Below are positions 45,343 through 57,300 of a DNA stretch of 64,000 nucleotides, piece by piece. Under the pieces are notes generated by a model that was given only the letters and a program-made list of their open reading frames with translations, was not told the DNA's origin and did no database searches. Source of the stretch: Triplophysa rosa. Its lineage: Eukaryota > Chordata > Actinopteri > Cypriniformes > Nemacheilidae. The stretch is from positions 25,104,597 through 25,168,596 of the forward strand of contig NC_079895.1 in NCBI RefSeq assembly GCF_024868665.1, given 5' to 3'. The first letter of the stretch is position 1; every line of letters starts with the position of its first letter. A program made the position numbers and the translations under genes.

Positions 45343-45772
45343 CAGGGATCGGCAACAGGCGGCCCAAAACTGGCCCGCCAGCAATAATATCTGGCCCGCG
45401 CCAGCAGAGCATGTGAGCGAAGCGAGAGCGTAGCGGGGAGCGTTAATAATTATGTTCACGGAAAAAAAGTAACGAAAATCAAATATACTTTATCAGTTAT
45501 TAAACAGTTACTCTTTAGGCACTAAAAATATTGGCTGTAATTTCACAGAATGTCGTACCCACCAGCGCTATTACGTCAAATACGTTACATTACATTAAAT
45601 AATTATATGACTATTATGTATTTATATATAATATATAATTATATAATAACTATATTTTTAAAAGTAGGCTATTCTTTTTCATCAATGACTTTCTTAAATT
45701 ATCCTTTGACTATGTCATCTAGTGGCGAATTTGTTTTTTTGGCCCGAAACCAAATTTACTTGCAGACCCCTG
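45343..45772. mobile_element. hAT element (CAGGGATCGGCAAC ends), copy B
   Basis: Copy B of the element at 39974-40403, at an offset of 5369, carried along by the tandem duplication and not independently inserted: the flanks are identical too. Confidence 0.75.
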
Positions 45773-46028
45773 GTGTAGGATGACTGTCATGGAGTAACTG
45801 CAAGTCTGACAGGATGACTGTCCCGTCTGATCTCACTTGAATTCGTAAATACATGAGTTGGCTTATTTGTATGAATTTGTGTGATGTGAACTGAAGGCCC
45901 ACCCCTAAACTTAACAGTCAACGTCACAAAAGCAAATCATACTAAAACATAAGAATGATATTGTTTAAATAAATACAAATTAGCCAACTCGTAAAATAGT
46001 AACGCATTGCAGTGAGATTATGTTGGAC

Positions 46029-46169
46029 TGTCGTAAAATAACTGCGAGTCTATCTTGACTATCGCTGGATAACTGCAGCTCTGATTGATTTAATGTCAAT
46101 GGATAACTGCAGCTCTGACTGAATGACTATCGCTGGATAACTGCAGCTCTGACTGACTGTCGCTGACAG
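46029..46169. repeat. Minisatellite, copy B
   Basis: Same GGATAACTGCAGCTCTGA array as at 40660-40800. It lies just beyond the 3' end of the pim-like gene. Confidence 0.75.
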
Positions 46170-46317
46170 TTTTCTTTGCTGTCTAATCATTCCTTTCTGC
46201 TGCTCCTGCGCTGTCTGCTGAGTGCTGACCCTACATAAACAACAACATTTGAACTTCTACATATACATTTGGTCTAAACAATACAATTTAAGACATGGCA
46301 CTTTGGGATACTTTTGT

Positions 46318-49298
46318 CTACTTACAAAAATAAACAATATTTAACATATACATAACAATGTATATTACACAAGTCCTTTGCATCAATAGTAACTGTCCAG
46401 TGAATAAAGCACCTGTTGACCGTAGCCAGGGATGCCCCTCAATGTCCTCCAGGCTGGGACGATTGTCTGCGTTTGCTTTTAGGCACCATCTAATGAAGCT
46501 GCGACATTCTGTTTCATACAACATACAACAACCTGTCTTCAATAATGCAAAATAACAAATGACTCCCAGGTTTAGGCGTGATATTGGTCTCTTCATGGAC
46601 AGTTTAAAGTTAGCCCTGTCTTGCCTATAGAAAGATCTCTGGTGAAGCGCAGTCTGCCTCGGATGATGTCTTTTCTGTTCTTGAATGGGAGTGTGCCACA
46701 CAGAATGTTGTACAGTGTCACTCCCACCGACCAAACGGTAGCTGGTCCTGCACGGTAGCTCCTGTAGCGGTACCACTCGGGTGGAAAGTAATCCAAAGTG
46801 CCTGACAGACCCAAAAAGATTAAAAATGAACAAACTGAGTGCAAATTGTAAACATGAAAACATCACTTTTAAGTGTCGGTGAGATCTGATGTTTCTGATG
46901 TGCCATCACCCACCTGCGAACATTTTGTAGTCCGAGTCGTTCAGCAAGTCCCCACAACCAAAATCCAGCAGCTTGATGTCATGCGTGTCGGTGCGGATGA
47001 GGATGTTCTGGGGCTTGACGTCTCGGTGCAGGACTCCCTTGCTCTCGCAGTGTTTGAGAGCCCTGATCAGTTGGACCAGCACCCTCTTGGCCTGGCTCTC
47101 TTCCAAATTTCCCTGCTCGTAACAGAACTTGTCGAGATCTTTGCAAGGGTCAGGCCGTTCCAGGATCATGATGTAGTGTTCGGGTGTTTCAAACCACTCG
47201 ATGAGGTGCAGAATGTTGGGACAGGCCGGATCTGAATTGACCCGAATCATCAGTGCCACCTCAATGGGCAGCAAACCTTGGCCTTCCTGCAATGTTAGTG
47301 AAATTTGGAAAATGAATGTTTCATTATATATGTTAATTGTGTATGTTTATACAAACCAATAAGCTGTAAAATAACCACAACAAATTGAACTCACCACTTC
47401 TAGCTGCTCATCTATCAGGTCTTTCGAGACGTACTTGATGGCAACCTACAAAGCAAAAAACAATGACAATGATTTGTTTTGCCATTAGCTAAAAGATATA
47501 TGTTGTTTAGCTGCTTCCGTTAAAGTATCTGCTAAGAACTTGAGTGTTAATGTTAAGTTAATTGAGTGTTGTACGAAAAATCTAAAATGACAGAACAGGT
47601 TATGTGTATTTTCAGACATCTCTCATATAACAGTAAAAGAGCTACGAGTGTGAAAACTCTAACGCTGCTTTTGGGGTTTAACAAAGATCATTTCTGAAGG
47701 TAGTTTGAACAATGAGAGAATGACTTACTTTCAATCCATCAGATATGCGATTTCCAGCATACACAGATCCGAATCCACCTTCACCCAGCAAATGACCTTG
47801 TGTGTATGGACGTCCTTTGAAAAGAAGACATGTTCGGGTAAGTTAGACTATCAAATAATAGTAATTAAGCAACATAACTTTAGCTGCATTTACATAGTGA
47901 TTTGATTTTTTACTCATAAAACATAGATTGGTCACACATGTGTTAAACCGAGTTTAGCAAATATTAGTTTAGTAATATACTGATATACTCTATAATGGAG
48001 ACATATGAACAGGAAGTCTTACCATAGCAGTTATGTTCTGGGTTGAAGCGCTGCTTCTTCTGTGGATGCTCGCTGTCCAGTTGGTCAGGACTTTTTCTTT
48101 TCTTCGTGTCACGGAGGATGTTGCTTTCATCTCTCTTTGAATCGCCCTCATCACTAAACACTGATTTGGGCAACTTAAGAGAACGAAGTGGTTTGTAACT
48201 TGCTGGCAGAGTTACATAAGGGCCAGAGGTGTCTTCATAACCATGTCTGGCATCCTCCTCCTCCAATTTCCACTTCTTCTGCAGTTGCTGGCTCTCTTCT
48301 TCATGCTTTCTTTTCCGGCAGACGTGGATAATGCTGCTTTTCCCACTACTTTGGGAATGACCCGCAGACATACATGAGGCCAGTGCAGAAGACAAACGTG
48401 ATGGCTGGGTTGGGTTTGCCACAACCTCCTGATGCCACCTTGGCTTCTTCTGAAGTTGATCGCTCTCTTCAAGGCAAATGATTTGATTATTATTATTATT
48501 ACATTATATATTTAAGATAATTATTAAAGGAATATTAAGCACAAGATTTACCTTCACAGTCACATTTTCTTTTCAGGGTTTTGGTGTGACTGGCGCTCCT
48601 GTGACGGACACCTGAGGCTGATATAATTGCAGCAGTTACAGAATTACTACAGTGTTTATGTTATCATTAATACACTTGATTTAACACTGTCTATATGTTA
48701 CAGTACATCAATAAGAATACAGTATGTGAGGGTGAATACAGGTAAACAGGGCCTGTACAGTGAAATGACAGTTAAATTTAATCTATCATTATGCACTATA
48801 AATAAAATGTCATTCTCTTCAAAAAATAAACTTTTACTAAAACTTTTACTAAAACATTGCGTTTTTCCCAAACTAGTATACAATTACACTGATGTTGCCA
48901 TTGGGATCATATAAAAAAAACATCAAGGACACATTTGTCTTACTTTACCTGCATTCATTTGTTGTATTTAAAAGACACTGACATAATTTAGTAATTTCAT
49001 GATTTAATTCATGAATAAAGTGTAAATTACCAATTGTTTACATGTAACATATAGTAGAAACATTTGGTTATTAGTATGAATACTAAGCGGCAAAATACAT
49101 GTGTTGTTTCAAAAACTCGTTTGTTTGATTTCAGAGATTTAGCAAAAATAGTTAAAAATCTAGCAAAAATGCACAGAATCTCCACTACACGTTAGTATAT
49201 CATGAGTTTTAAACCAATAATAATTACAAATCCGAATAAAACGAATAAAAAGGTCACTTACCGCATTTCTCACCGTCACGTAACCTTTTAAACACCAT
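46318..49298 (-). CDS. Pim-like serine/threonine kinase, complete, 8 exons
   Basis: Coding exons (minus): 49262-49298, 48552-48611, 48023-48466, 47729-47814, 47395-47445, 46914-47286, 46625-46801 and 46318-46508. They total 1419 nt, 472 residues, with all phases consistent. Residues 1-180 are a Lys/Ser/Glu-rich extension with basic clusters (KKRKS, KRKH) that could act as nuclear signals. The kinase domain follows: glycine loop GEGGFGSV (191-198), VAIK Lys213, helix-C Glu235, the Pim-type proline hinge ERPDP (269-273), catalytic HRDVKPQN (313-320), DFG (334-336) and a PPEW activation-segment end. The hinge and RWCLKANADNRPSLEDIEGHPWL-like end (quoted in part) place it in the PIM family, which fish have expanded. 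All catalytic residues are present. Mammalian PIMs are about 310-330 residues, so the extension is the unusual part. The last intron appears to use a GC donor. Its 3' end is duplicated at 40949-41272. I do not assign a specific pim symbol. Confidence 0.9.
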
Positions 49299-52200
49299 TT
49301 TTGCGCTCGACAATTTCAAATAACTGCCCTCGCACTCCAAACTCGCTGGGAAATCCAAATTTCCGAAGAGAAAATACGATCCAAGCTCCAAAAGCCTTCA
49401 AAATATGACTCTAAATAGCAAATATTGCTCTCGGTCACTGAGAAAACCACGAACCCACTCCAACAGAGGAATCGACGCCACGCTCAGATTATATCTAGAT
49501 TTAGAATTCTTGTCGCTGACGTAATAAACTGCATGTAATGAAACGTAATAAACTATCAGGCCGATGTGAATGTGCGCTGTGTTTACATGTTTCAATCTGA
49601 TGATACTTTATGGTTTTATTTGATGTGTTTTTCTTTTCATAAAGATGTTGAAGTGGATTGATAAGGATTAAGTTTATTATAAATAAATAAAGTCAACTTG
49701 GCTTTCTATAAAGTCAAATCTGCTCATTATTCCCTTATAGTGAATTTGGGCGATTCAAATAAACTCTGGGGCAATGTAACGTTTTTATTCAGTGAAATCA
49801 ATCGAATATATTTTGTGCAATAATATTTAGGTTATGTAATATTTTTATTTATTGATATTTTTGTAGAATGGTATGGTTTTATGTTACGTTTATGCAATAA
49901 TAATTATTAATTCTAAATATCCTAGTTAATTTCAGATGTTTTTAAAATAGATTATAGATATAATTTTACTTTTTATAGATTTTTTTAGATTACTTATATA
50001 TTTAGATACATATTATAACGCGTTTACATAAAACTTTCAGCTTAAAATAAAAAAAATATGAACAGGTTGTAAGCCATTTTTTATTTAACTGAATAGAAAA
50101 ACATGTTTGACAGAAATGTTAATAAACATACTTTGGTCAATTTTAAACTATTTCAAATAAAAGTTATGCTTTATGTTAACTTTTTTCTTTAACTACCTGT
50201 ATGATCTTGGATGTTGGACCACATGGTATAGTGTGTACGTGTAATTTCTATTCTGAGCAGCAGGGGGAGCTCTAGGGTCAGTAGATATTACAGTATATTT
50301 CTGAAAGAGTTTAAAAAATGTTAAATATTAAAAATCATAAGGTGGCCTACGTTTTATCATATAGCATGATTTTCTATAGAATAAATAAGACAAGTATTCT
50401 CTTATTTGTATTTTTCCCATTGGTTTTTACCTTACTGTATACTGTGTATTCTTTACATTTTATATTGTATTGGTGTTTGTTTGTCCCTCTTCTACACAGT
50501 TTTTCTCATGAGAAGTAAACAAAGTAAGAATTTAATTGTACATATGACAATAAAGATCTTGAACTATAATGACTGCAACTTATCACCCATTCAGCATGCA
50601 TATAGTCAGTTTTATATATAGGTTACCCTATTTTTACTGAACACTCACATAATATTTAAAAAATTGTTAACATTATCTTATAACATTATTTATGTAGTAT
50701 AATAATACACACAATGACTTCGTGACTTCAAATCATGTACAATAAATGTACAAGTACAATAATCATGCAGGGCCCTATGTTTATATTTTTAGGAGCCCTC
50801 ACGCAGATGCCTTTACACTGCACTTCCAACTGGACAAATACATTTATAATATTGAATTATTAAAGATACATTTTGGAATATATAAATATGAAATAAATAT
50901 ATATTTCAAAAAGTAAACTAAAATCACCAGTAGGTGGCGACAAGTCACAGTCATGATCATAGGTCTTAATGGACAAGTCATTACTTCAACCAATTCGTTA
51001 ACTTCAAATTGGCTGAATTATTCAGCAACCAAATAGCTGTTTGACTGGTTCAGTGTTGACTCGATTGGTTAAAAAACGCAAAACAATCCAGTTACACCGC
51101 TCATCGCAACAGCAACTGTGTTGTTCATTGGTGAAAGAGCAAAAAAGTGAAATTTATCTAAAATGTAAGTAACTTGATATGAATTTCTTGTATATAGAAA
51201 ACGAAGACACGAAGAACAGTCTGTCAAAGATCATAACCAAACCATTCAAAATCTCCCAGTGCGCGCGTAATGAAGACAGCGTTGCGCCAACGTACGTTTG
51301 ATACTCAAAATGATATTAGCAATCAATTTAAAAATGAATTAGAATTATAATATTATGAGTAAAATATACTGTATCTACATTCGTTGCTTAACAGCGCCAG
51401 GACCCTGATTAGACAGATGACGAGATCTGTATTATAGTCATACAATAAGTTAACTATACAATAAGTTATAAATACCTTATAGAAACCGCAGCATCTTATC
51501 GTTGTTGCCGGTTTTTTTTTACTTCTTTTTATCTTGAATAATTTTCAATTGTCCATTTTCAAATAAAAATAGATCTTGTCAAATACACCACCAACGAACC
51601 GCCAGTCATCAAAAGATCGAATCTCATTGGCTGGCTCGTATAGCTCTTTTCGTTTCTTATTGATGATTGTCCAATTTCCATGTCAGTCAGTTGTACTAGC
51701 CTGAGTGGGCGGGTCTTGTCAGGAATGAATGACAGCGTGAGTTGACACCTTTAAATGTGCAGAGAGCAGATCTACAAACATATATGATTTAAATGTGCAT
51801 GAAATCTCAGTGATGCGTACAAGGCAAGGTAATAAAACATTGGGGGCTTACGGCCCAGTAGTAGCATACTATTCTTAAGGCATCTTTTTCGCTGCACACG
51901 ACATTAGGGCACCACTGTCGGATCTCGCCCCCTAGTGGCAGTCGTAATGAAGTGTCAGTTTGATCGCAAATCCACGCCAACACGAGAGAAGCTAATTTCA
52001 GTAAAGCAGCTATTTCATTCTCTCAGTATTTGCCATGGTAAAATCTATAAATGAATGCAAACAATAAACAGCTATGCATATGTATGCCAGAAACTGCCAA
52101 CACTTAAGGAGGGGACATAGGGAAAGAATATTGAAAAAATAGTAATATATATAAATTCATAATTAATTACCTGGCAGTAGTCAGTCATTTAAACAAAAAA

Positions 52201-52986
52201 TCACTTCCGTCGTTGGGTCGTATAGGCCTACGGTCTAGTCGGTCAAGTTCAAATTTAAAAATTTTCAAAATGTCACATACGCAGACGGTCGTCACCCCCC
52301 CCCCAAATGTGGCTTTACAGTAGCGCATTTAATTCTTACAACATTTTAATACACTAGTGTGTGTGTGTGTGTGTGTGTCATAGATGCATAATAAGAACAA
52401 AGTGCAAAATGCCATTGAAAATGCATTATTGTGTGTGAACGACGTTTTCTCGCGTTCTTTCTCTTACGATTCCCCCTCGGTCTGTGTGTTTCTTTTAGGT
52501 TTTATTCTCAAACTGATCACGTCACAGCCGTATCCTCCTCACCCCAGGTTGAGTTTGGCGCTTTTAAAGTAGTTTTTCTCGATTGCTTAAACACATTTCT
52601 TTAAATTATGGCCTCGAAACACAGATCAATAACTTCTCACCCAATTCCATCAACATCCTATTTCAGGTTAAAATGAAGCTCTCCACTCAAAACCATTCAA
52701 ACTAGCTGAAAAAGCAAACTTTTCCCCCAAACATGTCACACAAGCCCTCAGAAACACTCACACTACAACATAGTCATAGACACTGAGCTGCCAAATTACT
52801 CTATTCTTGAATCCCAATAAGAGGTTTTAGCAACAGTGTTTTGAATTGATCTCATCACATAAAAGAGTGCAGAAAGAGCAAAATGCAACAATGAGCTTTA
52901 GGAAAAATAAAAAATGACACTACTGTTAAGTAATCTTCCGTCAACCTTAAATATTGCTATTGTTTATACAGTATATTTGACAGTAA

Positions 52987-53301
52987 CTGTGCGTTCACAC
53001 CCCCAGCGACAAAGCGAGGCGATGTCATTCATTTCAATAGAGAGCCGGCGACAGCGACCGGAAGTGGGCATGTCTAGCGACGCGACAAAGTTGCGATTTG
53101 CTCAATTTTATGCAAATAATGAGCGACTTTAGAGAGCGACTACCAATAAGAGTAAAGCAGCGGAGCTCACGTCATCCGTCTCTCGTCAGTTTGTTTATAA
53201 ATGTTACTAGAGCAACCAAAGCTAAGAACGCCTTCTAACGACCTCGTAGCAAGAGACTAGTGATACCTAGCGACAGAGTCGCTGGCGGTGTGAACGCACA
53301 G
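52987..53301. mobile_element. Harbinger-type MITE
   Basis: The inverted ends CTGTGCGTTCACACC and GGTGTGAACGCACAG enclose 315 bases. A TAA trinucleotide directly flanks both sides, matching the 3-base TWA target duplication of PIF/Harbinger elements. Inner GCGAC motifs are mirrored as GTCGC. No coding capacity. Confidence 0.8.
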
Positions 53302-53539
53302 TAAGGACATTGAAAATGCAAAAAAAAGGAAAATTGATGTCTTATGCTGCTATGGCGCATCAGCGTATGTAATACAGTGAGCCTGACATTTCTATGTTCT
53401 CCTACCAGATTGAAATAATGAACATAAATGTGACTCTCTGAAGATTCTTGACGTCATGCACAGATCCAGACCATTTGCTTCAATGCTGGTAATAGGTGCA
53501 CATAAAGTCAAACACCATCTAAAAGATTACAGTAGTCAG

Positions 53540-54307
53540 TCAACTTTATTTCCTCATTGATCCGGTTCATTTTTTGCATTACATACTTTTACTAATATCA
53601 ATATATCTGACATATTTGACGAAAGCACAAAGTTACATTTTGTTATAATAAAGTGCATAATAATGCGACAAGGTAACAATCAAATCTTGTTTACATGAAA
53701 AAAGCTTGCCCCATAGCATGTTTAATCTAACAGACCCATCGTTAGGAATATAATGCTTTATGGAAAAGAAAGTTCACATGTCGTGACTGAGTCCAGAAAG
53801 CAACATTTAATAGGAACCCTCTAGGTGAGCTGCTGTTTGAGAATTAAATGTTGAGGAGTCATTGAGAAATGTGTCCTGTTGTGAAAGGCTTTAACAGCAA
53901 AATGAATTGCCGAACCGTCACAATAACATTATCAGTAACGTTCTCTGACTAATAACAAATACTAAACGGAAGCGCAGAGCATCCAACAGAAAGTCACTCG
54001 CTGTAATGGCGCCCTCCATGGAGATGTGAAGAAGATGGATAGGAATCATATACAAAGAACTGCACGTAAGATGTGTCATATTTGAATTTACACACGTGCG
54101 AAACGTTACACTGAAAAGGGATACCTTAAGATGCTGCAATAACAAAAGCTCTGCAATTGCTTATAATGTTTTTTTTTGTATGCTGCTCAGGATAAAAGGA
54201 CCAATGGACAAATGCAAAGAAAATTATGCTACAGTAGATTTGTACATTTCGTGAAAAAAGTGAATTTGCTTGTCCGTGCTATATGAATCTGCATTTAGCA
54301 TCTGTGT
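53540..54307 (-). other. Probable cytokine receptor 3' untranslated region
   Basis: An AATAAA on the minus strand at 53545-53550 lies about 760 bases after the receptor stop codon and is the best poly(A) signal seen. There is no other gene in the interval. The boundary is inferred. Confidence 0.4.
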
Positions 54308-57300
54308 TCATTGTTTCAAACAAAGAACTCCCATCATCCCATCTTGTATCTCTTCTCTGTGGTTCATCTTACACATGTCTTCCATGTGGACTTCATTGTG
54401 TTTGATGCGTTGTGTCCGTCTGTACTCTTTATGACACGAATCCTCCTCTGTAGAGATAAAGCCTGAATCTCCACTGTCATGTTGGCTGTGTGTTTCTATG
54501 CCCTGATCTTGTTCCATCACTGTGATCGCAGCGTTCACCTCAGCACTGGTAATGTCCAAGTGCTCACAGAACATCTCTGGCTCAGGAATCAACAGCCTTG
54601 GCATGTCGGAGTCAGCTGCCCTGTGCTGAAGATCCAGAAAAAGAGAGTTTAAGGTACAGTCTCAGCAAGTGAGAGAATACAGCTTGTTTGTACAGAAATT
54701 GTTTGGGCATGCAAGGCTGGAAAATGCGTATAATAAATCGTCATATAGTAAGGGAGTACTGTATATTTTATAGCATCTGATCAGCATTCATGATGATAAT
54801 GATCAGCTTATATCGGCCATTCAGACAGAACGCATTTTTCCATTCCAATGAGCTACTTTCCCATTGTTTTTCTATGTAAACACGTTTGACGGACGTGCAG
54901 GACCGTTACGCTCGCATGAACCAGTCAGAAGCAGTGAACCAATCAGAAGAATTTGGAGGCGGGGCAAGCGTTACAAGCTTCTGTTTACAGTAGCAAGTTG
55001 GCATGACAACAGTTTTATTGGATGGCAACATGGCGGAAGAGGCACATAGTGGCCGTGTCTGGATACCCGCGTCTCGAGTCTCACATTTTTTAGACGCATT
55101 CTGTCTGAATGGCCCCTAAAAATGTTATTTTCTGACCATGAAACCAACGCACACTTAGTGAACATGAGTGTTCATTAAATCAAAGTCGGAGCTCATGCTT
55201 GCAAGGGAGTGAAAATGATCTCTGGGGAGATTATTTAATTCTCTTTCATATTTTTTCCATTACCCATCTCTGTTTGGTGTGTTAGTACCAACGGCATGTC
55301 GTTTGACAGGAGATCTGGTTCTCTTTGTTCTTTGACATTACTGATAAATGTAATTTGAATAAACTTTTAATAAATGTTCATCCAAACACAATTTATAAAA
55401 TAATCTATAATGAAATCACATGAAAGTTCAAAGCATCATTGATAGTAGGTAATGAACAGACACATGAAAGACAAGAAATTCACATGTCAAATGTGTGTTT
55501 TTGGAACATTTTTGTCTGAATCCCATTTGAATTCCCATGTGAAACCAATGGCATCGCATGTGCAACGTGGTGATACGTCTGCACATGTGATGACATGTTT
55601 TTCACATGAAACCACATGTGATCTCATGGGTTTTTACATGCGATCCCATGGGTTTCACACTGGAATTTACAAAGGATTCATACAAAATGTTCCAAAAACA
55701 CACATTTCACCTGTGTTTTAGCACACGTAAAACACATGTTGTAATCATGGGATCACATGTGAAATTCATGCGTCGTTTCTGTAAGGGGAACATTGTTATG
55801 ACAGATAATCACGAAACGTTTCACAAAGTATAAAACTTTAGTACCTCCAGGATGTACGAAGGAAGTGTAACAGATGGGTAAAAGATGCTCTTTAATGTCT
55901 TGTAAGTCTTGAAGGAGCCAAGAAACAGTACCAGGAATAACAAAAAAAACAGCACCAGAGATATCAGGAAGTAAAGAAATATCATCAGGTTTGTAGTTTC
56001 TCCTGAAAAAACACAAATAAAACATGCCTTTTATAAAGCATCCTCTGACTTATATGTTGAAAATGTGTTTATCAGGTTGATTGTTGCATAGGACTATGCA
56101 TGCACATAAACAGAACATAAAACTATGTTTGGCAATTATAATCATTAATATAAGTCCTATGTTTAAAAAAATGACTTTTGAAATGAAATTTTACGTTCAC
56201 CTAAAGGTCACCAAATGTCAACCAAAACAGAAGTCCGTACTCCAGACAGTGTACACTACCGGTCAAAAGGTTTTGGACACTTGAGTAAAATGTTTCTCAT
56301 TATTTAAAGGGATAGTTCACCCAAAAATGAAAATTCTGTCATCATTTTCTCACCCTCAAATTGCTTTGTTTTCTGCTGAACAGGAACGTATTTGGAACAA
56401 TGTCAGTAATCAAACAGATCTCATCCTCCAATCACTCCCATAGTATTTATTTTTACTACTATGGCAGTTAACGGGGGATGAGATCTGTTTGGTTACTCAC
56501 ATTCTTCCAAATATCTTCCTTTGTGTTCGAAACAATGAAATCTATACAGGTCTGGAACAACCCGAAGGTTGTATGTGGAGTAAATTTGTGTTTTTATGCT
56601 TTTGCAAACTTGTGCTTTACAAACTAATGTAAGAACAGGTATGCATTACTTCAACTAACACAGGTGTGAGATTGTTAGTGCGTGGGAACAGAGTTTTGAT
56701 TTATCTCTTTCAATGTAGCAGAACAGAGGCCTACGTGAGGTTTTGGTGGGTCAAGGAACGAACAGTCTTGTAGAATGAATAATGTCTTGTGTTATTAAGA
56801 ACGGAAGATGTGCATGGCCTTGGAGCTGTGGACAAGAGTGAAACATAGTGTGGGGAGATGTAAAATGAGACTGATGACTGGTGGAGAAAGGAGAAGTAGG
56901 GGTATAAGAATGGAATGCTGATGATTGTCATTCTGTATCGAGTTGATCCTGCTTGCAAGCAATAAAATATTTTTAAATGACAAACCTTGGTCTCATCTCT
57001 TAGAAAAGTTTCCGCAACAGTAAATGATAACAGAATTTTCATTTTTGGGTGAACTATCCCATTAAAAAAAAAAAAAGATCTGAAGGTGTAAGCTTGAACG
57101 TCTTAAATTAGTTTAGTAAACAAAAACATAATTTGGCAAACATACATGCTTTTTCATGACAAAACAAACATTTATTTAATAAAAATGTTTTTGAAATGGA
57201 TGAATGGATGAAAGAACAGCCATTAAGAACACAGAATAGATGGGAACTCCCTTAATACGGTTTAAAAGCATCTCAGGGTGAGACCTCAAGAAGCTGCTCG

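Larger units (their letters stand above)
49299..54307. other. Intergenic, pim-like kinase promoter side to receptor 3' side
   Basis: No exon is recognised. The first 300 bases probably hold the pim-like promoter and 5' UTR. The rest is AT-rich, with a (GT)n tract at about 52357-52379, a poly-C run near 52296 and a Harbinger-type MITE at 52987-53301. The frames at 50318-50621 are low-complexity hydrophobic translations of AT-rich DNA. Confidence 0.5.

Noticed and set aside
46318..46866. 182-codon minus-strand frame across the pim 3' end (and its counterpart at 40949-41404)
   Set aside because: It reads through the last pim intron in a frame that loses the kinase C-lobe upstream. Splicing exon 46625-46801 to 46318-46508 gives the correct family sequence.
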